Part shown: piece after piece, positions 36,630 through 49,125 of the stretch
Layout: each line of letters starts with the position of its first letter
Position numbering within the stretch: the stretch's first letter is position 1
Origin: Erpetoichthys calabaricus
Lineage: Eukaryota > Chordata > Cladistia > Polypteriformes > Polypteridae
Direction: 5' to 3'
Assembly (NCBI RefSeq): GCF_900747795.2
Contig: NC_041398.2
Coordinates: 169,759,580 to 169,823,579, forward strand
DNA length: 64,000 nucleotides
Made by a program: the position numbers and the translations under genes
Notes under the pieces: model-generated
Database searches by the model: none
Seen by the model: the letters and a program-made list of their open reading frames with translations, nothing else
Told to the model about the DNA's origin: nothing

Positions 36630-36925
36630 TCTCCATCTCTTCATTCATCTTGTTCAGTTCATGTCAGGGTTGCGGGTGCATTTCCCAATAACATCAGGCA
36701 CAAGGCAGGAACCAACAATGGAGAGGGGGGCAGCCAGTCAGAAGGGCACATTCATTCATACAGTCAAACTTACTCACATTTAGAGAAGGAAGCTGAAATA
36801 ACTAAGGGGAAGCTCACAAAGACACAGGCCGAATGTGTCTTCTCCCCATCAGGCACAACTTGAACTTACAACACTGGAGATGTGAGGCAACAACTCTAAC
36901 CACTCAGCTACCATGTTGTCTATAA
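36630..36925 (-). repeat. decayed V-SINE-like SINE
   Basis: Reading the complement head to tail: 'tggtagctgagtggttagag' (36915 downward), 'gttgcctcacatctccagtg', a B-box-like region, and 'gttggttcctgccttgtgcc' (about 36695-36714). It is a full-span but old copy, in the presumed 3' flank of SCFD2. Confidence 0.7.
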
Positions 36926-37072
36926 TACACTTTCAAACAAATTATTCTAAAATTAGAAATAATGATGCATGCTTTGCCTTGGTTACTGTAAAAATGGACA
37001 CCTACTGTGCATAAAAGAAAAATTCCACCTATCTATTTTAAAAGGACACAACCAAAATTACAATGATTTCCA

Positions 37073-37078
37073 TTTATT
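37073..37078 (-). terminator. SCFD2: likely SCFD2 polyadenylation signal
   Basis: The complement reads AATAAA 112 bases beyond the SCFD2 stop codon. It is the first canonical signal on that strand; others occur further out (for example at 36244-36249). Confidence 0.45.
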
Positions 37079-37189
37079 TTCATTTCCTGCCTTCTAATAA
37101 AAGAAAATTCTCCTGTTTGAATAGAAGAGATGTAAAGACACAGAAGATTCTCTTGACAGCATCATCTTGTTTTGGATATTTCACTTGGC

Positions 37190-37282
37190 TTAGACTCCGA
37201 TGTCTGGGTGCAGCCGGTCTGTGGCAAACAGGAGCTCAGGAATATCCGTGGGTCTCAGCAGTCTGGTGGTGAGCACTACAAC
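37190..37282 (-). CDS. SCFD2: SCFD2 last coding exon (30 residues and stop)
   Basis: On the minus strand an acceptor 'atctcctag' is followed by a frame reading VVVLTTRLLRPTDIPELL, then FATDRLHPDIGV and TAA. It matches the C-terminus of mammalian SCFD2 as I remember it (VIVLSTRLLKPLNIPELL...). The exon starts in phase 0 and joins in frame to the exon ending at 52272. SCFD2 is a Sec1/Munc18-family (SLY1/STXBP-like) protein thought to act in vesicle or SNARE handling. The segment is the closing beta-strand/helix of the Sec1 fold. The preceding intron is 14,989 bp. Confidence 0.93.
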   Translation of the reverse strand, partial: VVVLTTRLLRPTDIPELLFATDRLHPDIGV

Positions 37283-38399
37283 CTAGGAGATGGAGCAATA
37301 ACATGAGCGTTACACTTAACATCTCAGATCTTACTACTTGACACACTCATTAAGGCAACAATCCTTAAGAAGTTAGCAGAGGGCATCACAACTGTATCTC
37401 TTTGGCCTGTAGAGCATCAAAGCAGCAACCTACACTATTTCTGCTTTTGCTGATTAATATATAACTTACATATAATCACTACATTTCCAGTATTTTTTTT
37501 CTTAACTACAAAATGGCTTCCCATTAAATTTTATGCCCTGGATGTATAACAATAACTTATAACTCAAGTTGGAAATCTTCAAGTAGGTTAGGTATTTTCT
37601 GTAAAAATGCTACACAACATGGGCAAAGTAAGGTAAAAGTTGAACGCACCTAATAAAGACACTGCTTTTTATAACCTCAGTGCTGTTCAGGATTAAACAA
37701 ATACTAAGAGATGAGTAAAAGATAACAATAAAAGGGAAAAGATGTGAGGGTTCCAGAAGTCCGTTTACTAACCTGAAAGTCTCATAATAACCTGTTAAAT
37801 GTGTGTAAATAATGTAGCTAAAGGAAAAGCGTGCACATTAAAGTTCTGTTCACATGCCATTAGCTGTTCACTGAAGCAGATGATCAAAAGGATTAAAGAG
37901 AACTGACTTTTTTACAGGCTCTTGAAACAAAGCAGATGATAACGTCATCTCATTAAATGACCTGTTCATTTTAACTATTTAAACAATGACGAGATTCACT
38001 CTGGGCACCGTGCTCTTGCTTTCAGGTGGTCTCTCTACTCTGCTGAACGCAAAGCCCAGTCATTCTGCTGGGAAGAACACTCGAGAGCAGCAGCAGCCGC
38101 CACACACCAGTGACTTGACATTTGCTGGCAAATCAGCAGGGAGAGTGAGTTCAAGAAGTACAGAATATCACGGGGCTTTTAACTGAAACAGCAGATTATG
38201 CACTCTTATCATTTTTTTTATAGGTGCTAACTGGTGAACAGACAGTATGCTCAAATTATTGGCTAGTACAATAATGTAAAAATATCTAAGAAAAAGGTAC
38301 AAAGCTAAAACATTATTTTAAACGCACATGCAAAATTTAAAATCAGTTATGAATTACTCAGATTTTACTAAAATTGACCATTGGGACCTTTCTGCCCTT
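37283..38399. other. SCFD2 last intron, near the 3' exon
   Basis: Intron sequence without further SCFD2 exons. A plus-strand ORF at 37986-38186 (66 codons, signal-like start MTRFTLGTVLLLSGGLSTLL) is noted but has no support as a gene. Confidence 0.5.
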
Positions 38400-38792
38400 C
38401 ATTAAAGTTATCTTTATTTAGCACTGCACCACTCCAACACTTCCCACCGTCTTTTTGTCCCATTTCCATCTGTCAGAAGGTACCGTAACATTCAAAGCAG
38501 TTCTACAACAGCTCCAACCCCTGGGCTGCCCCCTACACACAAATCTACTTCTAGTAGCTTATTTATACATTTGTTACTACTGTTGTTTATTACTGGATCT
38601 TGTTATTATTTATTTCTATTTATTTCAATTTATTACTATCAACTCATTTACCATTTATTTATTTATAGTATAGTTTCCACTTGTCTTGTAGTTGTCCTGT
38701 GTTTATGTATACATTGCATTGTGGTCCTAAGATGACTTTATTTTGTACTATTGTGTATGGGTGGTTTGATAATAAAGCCACTTGACTTGAAA
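38400..38792 (+). mobile_element. L2-type LINE 3' end
   Basis: It ends 'tttgataataaagccacttg' then 'acttga', the characteristic fish L2 3' end with its ACTTG-type tail. It is preceded by an AT-rich 3' UTR rich in TTTATT. No reverse transcriptase remains, so the copy is strongly 5'-truncated. Confidence 0.7.
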
Positions 38793-39339
38793 TTAAGTAG
38801 GGTCTATTCTTCATCTATTTTGACGTCTGACATAAGTTACTTGTGTGCCCCCCTGGAAAGCAGGCCAGCTTGATGCACTGCCTTTCTGAAACAAAAGTCT
38901 GATTCCAAAGAGCAGAGTGCTCACCAAGTGCAACAAAGTGGGGTTAAATTACAAAGGCATATGGCACATATGCCGAAGTGCTCAAAGATGACCTTCTCTA
39001 AACTAATACATAGCTATTTCCTCTAGATAAGTCATTTTCATTTCACTCTATTTGTTAATCTTCAAGATGTTTATTACACATTTGTGTTGTGATGACGTTG
39101 ATTCAATAGTAAAGCCAAATAAGATGCATTTGAAATGTTTACTTTATATGAACATTTTACAAGCATTAAGTTTTTGATATTTCAAAATCTTATTTTGAAT
39201 TAAAAACTAGATTGACATTATATAAAAGTAATTGTTTCTCTGATTTCTCAGAATAGCCCTTTCCATTCAGCATTCATGACCAAAAATGTGTCTTTATAAC
39301 AAATTCACTGTTTCTAGTGGTTTCAGAATTTACTGTCTT
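38793..39339. other. SCFD2 intron, nothing recognised
   Basis: No feature supported. Confidence 0.5.
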
Positions 39340-39470
39340 AATCTTCTTTGTTTATTTATCTGGTTTGTACAATGCTATATACTGTATATTCTGTCGTTCT
39401 TTATTTATTCTGTAAGTGCCTTGAGCATGGGAAAGGCGCTATATAAATAAAATGTATTATTATTATTACA
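39340..39470 (+). repeat. LINE/SINE 3'-tail family with TTA repeats
   Basis: 'gtgccttgagcatgggaaag', 'gcgctatataaataaaatgt', then (ATT)n. This is the same tail family as the minus-strand copy at 9785-9822. Confidence 0.65.
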
Positions 39471-41156
39471 GAAGACATACTTAAAATCTGTCTTCCGCAT
39501 TTCTCCAAATGTTAGATTTTGTCACCTCTGATTTCCATAATGAAGTGTTCAGGATGCAGACAATATCCTCCTTACATAGCTAAAACAGCCAGGTAATCCA
39601 ACCCACTGCCATTAAATTCTGTAAGACAAACAAGTACACACTCTACTTGCAAAATACGTCACGTTGGCACAATAATAAGTGCACCTACTGTCTCCTTTAA
39701 GAGGCTAGTGCCCTGTTTGCCCTCAGAACAAACTGAATTTTTCAGAATATATAGTCAACGTTCTGCAAAAAATATGTTGACTTGAGAAAATCTGAAAGCT
39801 GCTGCAAATGTGGTGTCTAAACAGTTCCTTCCATCTCATTCCAGATGCTTGACTGAGACTACAGAGGCCTCTGCATCTATCTGAATTCACTTTCCTGTTT
39901 TCAAAACCATTTATGGAACTTCCTAGCCATGTGGCATGGAACATTTCCCTGTTGACAGGCCACATCTGCAGATTGGCACGCAAACAAGGCTGTATCTGAC
40001 CTGCTACAGCATTAAAATATGATGGGATCTATTTGTATCAAGAGAAAGCACGTCCAGAGGATTAGAATACCCCCAACACTTATATTAAACCTCCCTGAAA
40101 ACTGGAAGGATTGACCCAAGAATCCATGTAATATTTACAATATCCTTACCATCATATTAGGGGGAGTAGAAGGAACTGGGTGGCTTTTTCAGTCTTCTAG
40201 CCTTCAGGCTGCATGCTTTTTACCACACTGCAAGTGACATCTCTCATCAATGACAAGGAAGGGCGAGTAACTCATTTTGCAGTTCCTCTTTCTACACCAT
40301 TGATATACTTGGTTATTAGTTGATTGACGGCAGCATATCCATTACTCTGCATACTGTATATGAACCTCCTTTGTTAATGGTCTGTTTCTTCCACTGGTTG
40401 GCTATTTTATGGGAAATACTTAATACCCTTGCAAAATTGTTATGTTATGTGTGAAAGCCCCAGCAGGCTTGCCATTCCTGATTCGTTCATGTCTGCGCTT
40501 CATTCCACATTTTTAAGATATTGAAATATTTAGTCTGGCCCATGCTCTCTGTGAATGACTGGGCTTGCCTCCATTAAATAGCACAAGTGACACAGTCACA
40601 GACTGCACAGTCAATCACATGAACTAGGCAGGTGTCACACGGTGTATGTGGACCCAGAAGTAGTCAACTGACAAAAGTCTGCTCCAATTTTATAAAAGGA
40701 CACACATTTTATTTGTAAAATCACAATGAATGTCATTTAATCAAATATAATCTCGCTTTATCATTATGCCCTGTTTTTTCAAAATATCTGCAAAATTTTG
40801 GCAGTAAGCTAATCTTTGCTACAGTAGATCGTTATCTTTTTACTTTTGGTTATATATGTGCATACACGATAATTACTTCAGATTTCCTTAGAAGTTTTAG
40901 GGCTACGACTGTTTAAATTTGCTGGTCAAACTTTTCTGTTTTGAAAAAAAGTATAAGACACGCTTGAACAGGACATCAAAGACTCAACATTTGTACTGAT
41001 ATTTTACCTGGGGCAGTCAGACCATGGAGAATTATACTTGGGGGCATTTGAGTTGTTTACAGCGCTCAGTGATCTGCAAAGTTAACAAAAGTCAGTTACA
41101 CTAGAAAAACAGGCTGCATATCAATGTCCTTAGGCATCGTCACATTAGGACCATTA
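39471..41156. other. SCFD2 intron, nothing recognised
   Basis: No exon or repeat end supported. It ends in the TA dinucleotide (41155-41156) duplicated by the Tigger insertion. Confidence 0.45.
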
Positions 41157-42031
41157 CAGTGATCCCTTGCTATATCATGCTGCGACTTTCGCGGCTTCAC
41201 TCTATCGCAATTCTTTCTCATACACGCTTACGTCACTACGCATGCGCTTTCTGAGAACTTTTATCTAAGCCCCATGATGGCTCCTAAACGTGCTGCTTTT
41301 TCTAAGCCTTCTGACAATGAATCTAAGCGCCGGAGGAAGATGCTTACCATCCAGGAGAAGGTGAAACTCTTGGATATGATCAAAGATGGCAATACCCTAC
41401 AAATGCCTATTCAAGCATATGAAAAGACAGCGCCAGCAACTGCCTATCAAGATGTTCTTCACCCGTGCACCGAGACACCCACTGCCTATTCCTAGTACTC
41501 ATTCAGCGGAAGAAGACAATGACGCACCTGCTGAAGATACTGCACCACCACGTCACACTTGGGTCACAGATTTGCACAGAGACACAGGAGGTTGTAGAAA
41601 AAAAAGAACTTTATTCAAAGCACTGCAAACAAACATTTGTCTCTTTTCAAAAGTTTAAATGTGCTCCATGACAAGTCAGAGATGACAGTTCTGCCAGGAG
41701 CAGAGAATGTCTGAGAGAGAGAGAGAGAGAGAAACAAAACAACCAATTCCAAAGCTGAGAGGTGCTGCACAATACTTTTAAGTAAGCGGAGTACCGCGTG
41801 AGAGGTTTATCGCGCATTATAGCGCAAGTAAGAAAGGTAAGGAGCAATGTGAAGGTAGACTGTCAGCTGTTTCAGGGGTTTTCCCAGGGGAGTCTGTGTC
41901 CTCTGAGGGTGCGATCAGCGCTCCAGCTTACAACCTGAAGACTCTCGTACTGAGCTCGTGCCTTCATGGGTTAGTGATTGTGTGTAAGAACTGTGTGTGT
42001 GTGTGAGTGAAATTAAATGTACAGTACAATA

Positions 42032-43217
42032 CCCTAAGTTCTTGTCAATAAGCCGCGGCTTATCTAAGGAAAAAAGTTGTGAAAATGAAAAAATAGAATA
42101 TCGGCTTATACATAAGTCCGGCTTATACATCCATCGCGGGGGTTGCGTTCCAGAGCCACCCGCGAAATAAGAATATCCGCGAAGTAGAAACCATATGTTT
42201 ATATGGTTATTTTTATATTGTCATGCTTGGGTCACAGATTTGCGCAGAAACACAGGAGGTTGTAGAGAGACAGGAACGTTATTCAAACACTGCAAACAAA
42301 CATTTGTCTCTTTCAAAAGTTTAAACTGTGCTCCATGACAAGACAGATGACAGTTCAGTCTCACAATTAAAAGAATGCAAACATATCTTCCTCTTCAAAG
42401 GAAGAAACAAATCAATATGTCTGTTTGGCTTTTAAGTATGCGAAGCACCGCGGCACAAAGCTGTTGAAGGCGGCAGCTCACACCCCCTCCGTCAGGAGCA
42501 GACAAAGAGAGGGAGAGGGAGAGTTTGTTTTTCAGTCAAAAATCAATACGTGCCCTTCGAGCTTTTAAGTATGCGAAGCACTGTGCAGCATGTCTTTTCA
42601 GGAATCAGCTTTACAAAAGATAGCAACGTGAAGATAATCTTTCAGCATTTTTAGACGAGCGTCTGTATCGTCTAGGTGTGCAAACAGCCCCCCTGCTCAA
42701 TCCCCATACGTCAGGATCACAGATAGTCAGCACAAGATTGACAGAAAAGTAAGCAATCTAGCTTCTCAGCCATCTGCCAATAGCGTCCCTTGTATGAAAT
42801 CAACTGGGCAAACCAACTGAGGAAGCATGTACCAGAAATTAAAAGACCCATTGTCCGCAGAAATCCGCGATATATATTTAAATATGCTTACATATAAAAT
42901 CACAATTTAAATGACCGCTACGCGCTCGTGTTGACTCGGCGACGCCCAGAGCAGAAAGAACGCGCTCCGGCCGCTCCAACCGCGCCATGCGGGGAGTGAG
43001 AGAGACGGCAATATCTCACACTCTCTCCCCCCTTAAAGAAATTAAATGGGCGCGAGTGAGACCACTGACCTCCCTCCCTTCTATTAGTTATAGGTTATAG
43101 TATGTTCGGCTTATCCATGAGTCCGGCTTATCTATGATACGATTTTATTTTAAAAATTCGTATGATTTTTGGTCTCCGGCTAATACATGAGTCCGGCTTA
43201 TAGACAAGAACTTAGGG
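42032..43217. mobile_element. second TA-flanked DNA transposon nested in the Tigger element
   Basis: The left end 'ccctaagttcttgtcaataa' and right end, on the complement 'ccctaagttcttgtctataa', match at 23 of 24 outer bases, continuing 'gccg'. TA flanks both sides (42030-42031 and 43218-43219). 'tccggcttatacat' and related words repeat inside both ends. There is no transposase frame, so it is non-autonomous. The termini are those of a mariner/pogo-type element different from its host. Confidence 0.8.
42130..42885. mobile_element. third, Tigger-related segment nested inside the second element
   Basis: It begins near 'catcgcgggggttgcgttcc', followed by 'acccgcgaaataagaatatc', a pogo/MITE-type terminus, and reads to 'gaaatccgcgatatatattt' near 42870. 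Bases 42228-42350 share a long near-identical stretch ('cttgggtcacagatttgc', 'cacaggaggttgtaga', 'tgcaaacaaacatttgtctc') with the outer element at 41559-41690. It therefore belongs to the outer family. The exact right edge is not resolved. Confidence 0.6.
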
Positions 43218-43498
43218 TAATAATAATATGACATTTGTAATGTCTAATATGTCTTATTTTCTCTAATATATTGGGTAATACAAGTGTAATGGTGACTAAA
43301 GGGTGTTATTTCATGTCTAGAGGGCTCTAATTACGCTAAAAAACGTATTCAGAAGGTCGTAAACAGGTTTTCAATACTCTACCGGCGAAAATATTCAATT
43401 TATAAATAAAGAATCCTACTTCGTGAAAATTCATTTATCGCGGTAGAGTCTGGAACGGATTAACCGTGATAAACGAGGGTTCACTGTATACAGATAGA

Positions 43499-45275
43499 TT
43501 CACTTCAATTCTTTATTGTCATGTGTACAAGTACAAGTACCATGTACAATGAAATGCCTGCTTGCATGTGTCCCCGCAGACAGTGAACACAAACAAAAAA
43601 CACACAATAAATAAATGAATATAAATAAGTAAATTAATAAAACCAGAATCCTAGGAATAAATAGAGACAGTGGCAGAAGTATATGTGCAGGTAGCAGTGG
43701 AGGTGACACAAGGTTACTGATTGTTCATGAGTCTGATTTCAGTTGGGTAGAAACTGTTCCTGAACCTTGAGGTGTGCATCCGAATTGACTAGTCGCTTCC
43801 CAGATGGGAGAAAGGTGAAAGTGACAGTGCAGAGTGGCTGGGGTCCTGCCTGATACGGTTCACTTTCCTGAGACAGCATGTAGTGTGGATGTCATGGATC
43901 GCAGGGAGCTGTGTGCCCCTGATCTGCTGTGCTGTATTCACCACACACTGCAGAGCTCTGCAGTCCTGAACTGAGCAGTTGTGTACCAGGATGTGATGCA
44001 TCCTGTCAGGATGGATTCCACAGTACTCCTGTAGAATCTGCACAGGGTTGTGGGGACATCCAGGCCTTACTCAGTCTCCTGAGAAAGTACAGGCGTTATT
44101 GGGCTTTCTTGACTACTGCTGCAGTGTGACTTGCTCATTTAAGGTCATCAGTGAGGGTGACTCTGAGGAACCTAAAGCTGCTGACCTGCTCCACAGCCTC
44201 ACCTCCGATGTAGATGGGGCTGTGCTCTGTTGCCAGTTTTTGGAAATCCACAATCATCTCCTTAGTTTTGCTAACCATGAGGGTGAGAGTGTTGTCCTGA
44301 CACCATTCTGCTTGGAGTCTGACCTCCTCCCTGTAGGCCATCTCATCGACCTCACTGATCAGACCTATTACAGTGGTATTGTCAGCAAACTTGAGGATGG
44401 TGTTAGAGCTGTACTTAGCTACGCAGTCATGGGTGTAGAGAGAGTGAAGCAGGGGGCTCAGCATGCTGCCCTAAGGGGTGCCAGTGTTGATGGTGATGAT
44501 GGAGGAGGTTTTTCCATCAATACGCACTTGCTGAGGTCTGCCGGTGAGGAAGCCCAGTACCCAGTTAAACAGTGAAGAGTTAAGCCCCAGATCCAGGAGT
44601 TTAGCGATGAGCTGGGATGGAATGATGGTGTTAAATGCAGAGCTGTAGTCCACAAACAGCAGCCTGGCATAACAGTTCTTGTTCTCCAGATGAGACAAGG
44701 TGGTGTGAAGCGTAATGGAGATGGCATCCTCAGTGGACCTGTTGCAAAAGTAGGCAAACTGGAGGGGGTCCAGACTATCAGGGATGATGTCCTTGATGTG
44801 TTCTAGCACCAGCCTCTCAAAGCACTTCATGGCTATGGGAGTAAGTGCTACTGGGCGGTAATCATTAGGGCAGTCTACTTTATTTTTCTTTGGGACAGGG
44901 ATGATGGCTGTGTGCTTGAAGCAGGTGGAGACAGATGAAATCCTCAGAGATGTGTTAAAAATATCCGCAAAGACAGCAGCTAGCTGGTCGCAACATGTTT
45001 TTAAAATGCGACCTGAGACTCTGTCTGGGCCGGTTGCTTTGTGGATGCTGAGTCCGGAAAAAGTCTTCCTCACATCATCCTCGGAGAGCTGTAGGCTGGA
45101 GTCTTGCGGTGCTGCAGGGGATCGCACAGGCATGTCCGTGTTAGTGAGTTCGAAGTGAGCGAAAAACACGGTGGTAGCTGTGGCTGCGTGTGTCCAGGGT
45201 TTGTTGTCTGTGATCAGCTGAATACCCTGCCACATCCAATGAGCGTCTACAGTGCTGTTAAACTGAGAGTGCAGT
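43499..45275 (-). mobile_element. 5'-truncated L2-clade LINE
   Basis: Minus strand. The 3' end is near 43507 (complement '...attgtacatggtacttgtac' then 'aataaag'). The reverse transcriptase starts upstream with 'MWQGIQLITDNKP'. It continues with 'KATGPDRVSGRILK', 'IIPVPKKNKVDCPNDYRPVAL', 'LLFVDYSSAFNTIIP' (motif A), 'FLTGRPQQVRIDG', and in the next block 'KFADNTTVIGLI'. Motif C has Asn for the second Asp (FADN instead of FADD), which would abolish activity. A frame change near 44465 separates the 254- and 109-codon blocks, and a third block (44043-43789) covers the C-terminal region. The endonuclease half is missing. Confidence 0.85.
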
Positions 45276-46509
45276 TTATGGGCTAAAAATATGTAAAATG
45301 AGGAAAATGTAAAGATGTGTGATGACTGAGGTAAAGTCTCATTACTTTACTGCACACACATGAGCACTGAGTGAACTTGAGAAATGAAATTTAATTTGAT
45401 ATTTTTCAGATTCCTTTTGCTAAGAACAAAATGAAAACTGTGAACCTCAATAATACAAATCATAGGCTGCTCTGTTTTATAGAGTTGGCCTAAAAAATGA
45501 CCCCATTTCATAGGGAAACACTATTGTGGCTTTTGGTAATGTACAGTTTTTGATACTTTTGGTTGGTCTAGTTTCTGGGCAGCTTTTACTGCAAACTGTT
45601 CAATTATTTTGTTTTGAAATGATTGGAAATAACAATGACTTAGTAATGGGAAAGTTACTTTCACAGCTATTAATATTTCAGTCTCTAAATATTTAGAAAT
45701 TGAGGGTGTTCAGTGCTAGAATCTCAGGAAACTGAGATTAGGCCAGGTCATTGTCTGTATGTAGTTGACACATTCCTTTTTTCACATTCGTTTACTTTTT
45801 TTTTTGTCTTCCCCCATATCCCAAAGACATGTGCATTAAGTAAATTGGTGACTGTAAAATGTGGGGGTATACGCCACAATGGCCTGCCGTTACGCTCAGG
45901 CATGCTTCTTGCACTTTGACCAGTGCTATAATAGCAGGCTTCAGCTCTCCACAATCTTAAACTGGAATAAGAAGGTTTGGGAAATGGAAATGAATGTTTA
46001 GCAAATGCTGTATTGCTTCATCATAGTTCTTGTCTTACTAGCATTAGATAATAAAACATATACCCCAAAAAAATAAAACAGGAAATACACTGGGGCACAG
46101 ATACAGTCTGGCTCTCAATCAACTTGGGAAAAGAGGTCATCCATCCATCCATTTTCCAACCCGCTGAATCCGAACACAGGGTCACTCAAAAATGGATTAA
46201 CAAGCATGATATACAAAGACATTTAGCTTTCCAATATAATGTAAGTAGAAGCACAGAGGAATATTGCTTAAAACGAGAACAGCCTGCTGGATTCTCTAGA
46301 AGGATTAATGACAGCGAATGCTACTGTTGACTAGGATAACTTTGCCACAGATCCAAGTAGGTAGGTTTTTCCTATTTTGAGGACTTTAAAATTCTCTTAC
46401 TCTGGGTTTTTTTTAATTTATTAGCATGGCCTGTGATTGAAAAGACTACTTTGTACAAAACAAATTTAACCACTACACAGAATGAATCAGTCACAGAAGG
46501 ATTGAACAA
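45276..46509. other. SCFD2 intron with SINE fragments
   Basis: A plus-strand decayed V-SINE lies at about 45775-46000 ('atcccaaagacatgtgcatt', 'aaattggtgactgtaaaatg'). A minus-strand SINE tail lies at 46140-46184 (complement 'gtgaccctgtgttcggattc', 'agcgggttggaaaatgg', GGAT units). No gene content. Confidence 0.55.
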
Positions 46510-48005
46510 TAGAACAATCTAGACAAGAACAGGCCAATCAGCCCAAAAAAGCTCGCCAGTCCTATCCACTTAATTCTTCTAAAATAACATCAAGTTTAGT
46601 TTTAAAACTCACTAAAGTCCTACTGTCTATCATACTACTTGGTAGCTTATTCCAAGTGTCTATGGCTCTCTGTTTAAAGAAAAACTGCTAAAGCTTGTAC
46701 GAAAGTAACCATTAACAAGTTTCCAGCTGTGTCCCCGTGTTCTTGATGAACTTATTTTAAAATAAGAGTCTCAATCCACTGTACTAATTCCTTTCATAAA
46801 TTTAAACACTTCAATCAATCTCCTTTTGCTTAAACTGAAAAGGCTCAGCTCTTTTAATCTTTCCTCATAATTCAACCCCTGTAGTCCTGGACTCAGCCTA
46901 GTTGCTCTTCTCTGAACCTTTTCTAGTGCTGCTATGTCCTTTTTGTAGCCCAGAGACCAAAACTGCACACAGTTCTCCAGATGAGGCCTCACCAGTGCAT
47001 TATAAAGCTTGAGCAGAACCTCCTTGGATTTGTACTGCACACATTGTGCTATATAACCTAACATTCTGTTTGCCTTAAAGGCTTCTGAAGACGGTCTGGC
47101 AGTTGATAGTGTTGAGTCCAGTATGACACCTAAATCCTTCTCATAAGGTGTATTCTCAATTTTCAGACCTCCCATTGTGTATTTAGAGCAAACATTTTTA
47201 CTTCCTACATGTAATACTTGACATTTACTTACATTAAATTCTACCACAAATCTACCCAAGCACACATGCTGATTCAACGGATTCCAGATTATCTGCCAAT
47301 CCACCTATCTCAGTATCATCTGCAAATTTAACCACCTTGTTATTTATATTCCTGTACAAATCAGTTGTATACGCTAAAAATAGCAGCAGTCCTGGCACTG
47401 ACCTCTGTGGAACACCACTCTTAACATCAGCCAATTCCGATAAGGTTCCACACACCATAACTTTCTACTTCCGGTGTCTGAGCCAACTCTGCATCCATCT
47501 ACACACAACAACCTCAAATCCCACCTCTTTATTTTGATGCCCAACCTCTCATGTGGCACTTTATGAAGTGCTTTCTGAAAGTCCAGATTAATAAAATATG
47601 CTCCACTTTGATCACATCCTTTTGTTGCTACCTCATGAATTCCAGCATGTTAGTAAAACATGACCTCCTCTATCTGACCTCCTCTATCTGAATGCATGCT
47701 GCCTGTTCAGTAAAACTCCTGTACTTGCCATGTGTTGCTCAATCTTCCCCTTAATAATTCCTTCTATTATTTACCTGTGAAGCACATTACTATCATTGCT
47801 TGGAACTGCCTGGTCACCCTTATACAGTATAATGGGATAGTATTTGCCATTTTCCAGTCCTTTGTAATCTCTCCAGTGTGCAGTGACTTCCTACAAATAT
47901 GTTTCAAGGGTTTATATACCTGTATATACTCACTAACCTCCTTAAGAACTCAAGGGTAAATATTATCTGCCCCTGGTGATTTTTTTGATTTCAGCTCATT
48001 TAAAT
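46510..48005 (-). mobile_element. CR1-clade LINE, reverse transcriptase and 3' end, degraded
   Basis: Minus strand from about 48005 to 46510. The N-terminal RT words 'SPGADNIYP', 'VLKEVSEYIQ' and 'WKMANTIPLYKGD' appear near 47960-47800. 'SGVPQRSVPGLLLFLAYTTDL' and 'KFADDTEIGGLADN' lie at 47420-47290. A long frame (47304-46771) holds 'EFNVSKCQVLHVG', 'YEKDLGVILDSTLS', 'NALVRPHLENCVQFWSLGYKK' and 'ALEKVQRRATRLSPGL', the CR1-type C-terminal region. Many stops and frame changes occur in the upstream half. The 3' UTR follows toward 46510. Confidence 0.85.
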
Positions 48006-49125
48006 TTGAAATTAAGGTTCAGGAGATGAAGTCAGAAAGGCAAACTAAAGTCAAAGCAAGTCAGAAAGAAATTTCATATATTAAACACAGCCCAAATGTG
48101 AACCAGAAATCTGGATCAAATAGGATGTAGCAAGAGGTTTGGGAGCCAGGAAGTTGAGTACTATTTTTAATTCTTGTGAGGGACAGCTGAAGTCCTTACC
48201 CAGCCTCAATGCACTCAAGATGGAAGGACCAGGAGAAAGAGCATGCACAGGGCATTATCTCCCCCTGCCGCCATCCCTCACAACCCATACAAGAGACACA
48301 AATCAAAGTTCTGAAATCTAAAGGAGTTAAAACAAAGAGATCAAATTAATAGAAAAAGTTGTATGTCAAGTTCTTTGAAGTAATCTGAATACTCAGGCGA
48401 CTTGGAAATGCGTGATGCCCACCTTTATCCTGTCATGGTGATGACATCACACAACATGCTCCTCCAAACTTTAGCAACTGCACAACAACAGCAATATTTT
48501 TACAAAAAAACAGTATGGTGTCATGAAAGAAACTACTCAAAAATATACATTTATAAAAACGCATCAGAGTAAAAAAAGAAAATTAAACCACTGAATTCCT
48601 TGACCTTAGAAACTTAATTGATAGCTGCATGATTTTATGTAAGAAATGACTAGGAACAACTAAAATACAGTCAGACTATGACAACAAGGAAGTCATCAGC
48701 TTAACAAATGTATGAGAGTTCTGAGATTTCTCAGTCCGTCAGTTGTGTCTGAATGAATGCGTAGGCAGCTACAGAACTACACTCATAAATACTCCCTTCT
48801 TTGCTGTAAAACAAACACTCAGACATGCAAAAAAAACTCTACAGTTTAAATTAAAGCTAAACTTGTAGTGAGAACTAAAATATTGCTGGTAATACTTGTT
48901 AAAAAAGAATTTGTGGCATCTTCCAAAAATCAGGTGACAATAAATCTAGTTGGAGCTCAACAGGAAAGCTTGATCTAAGTTCCAACATGTCTGTCAGTCT
49001 GCCTGCACAGTATAAGTGGCATGTAGTGTACTTTACTAAGATGTATTATTGTAATTTATAAGCATCTTTACACTGATGAGAAGTTCACTCTGCAATCAAA
49101 ATGGCTATGATGACAATTAGGTTAT
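48006..49125. other. SCFD2 intron, nothing recognised
   Basis: No exon, repeat end or ORF with a domain. Confidence 0.45.

Larger units (their letters stand above)
41157..43486 (+). mobile_element. Tigger/pogo DNA transposon, internally deleted, with nested insertions
   Basis: The left terminus 'cagtgatcccttgctatatc' and right terminus 'gataaacgagggttcactg' form imperfect inverted repeats, flanked by TA on both sides (41155-41156 and 43487-43488). A 73-codon ORF at 41274 starts MMAPKRAAFSKPSDNESKRR and runs into 'LTIQEKVKLLDMIKDG', the N-terminal helix-turn-helix of Tigger transposase. It then jumps into sequence resembling the transposase C-terminus, in another frame 'MKRQRQQLPIKMFFTR'. The DDE core is therefore gone. 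The right 270 bases (43218-43486) are the Tigger 3' non-coding end. A second transposon occupies 42032-43217. Confidence 0.85.

Noticed and set aside
43929-45286. Plus-strand ORFs (175, 85, 66 and 60 codons)
   Set aside because: All lie antisense to the L2 reverse transcriptase, which explains their openness.
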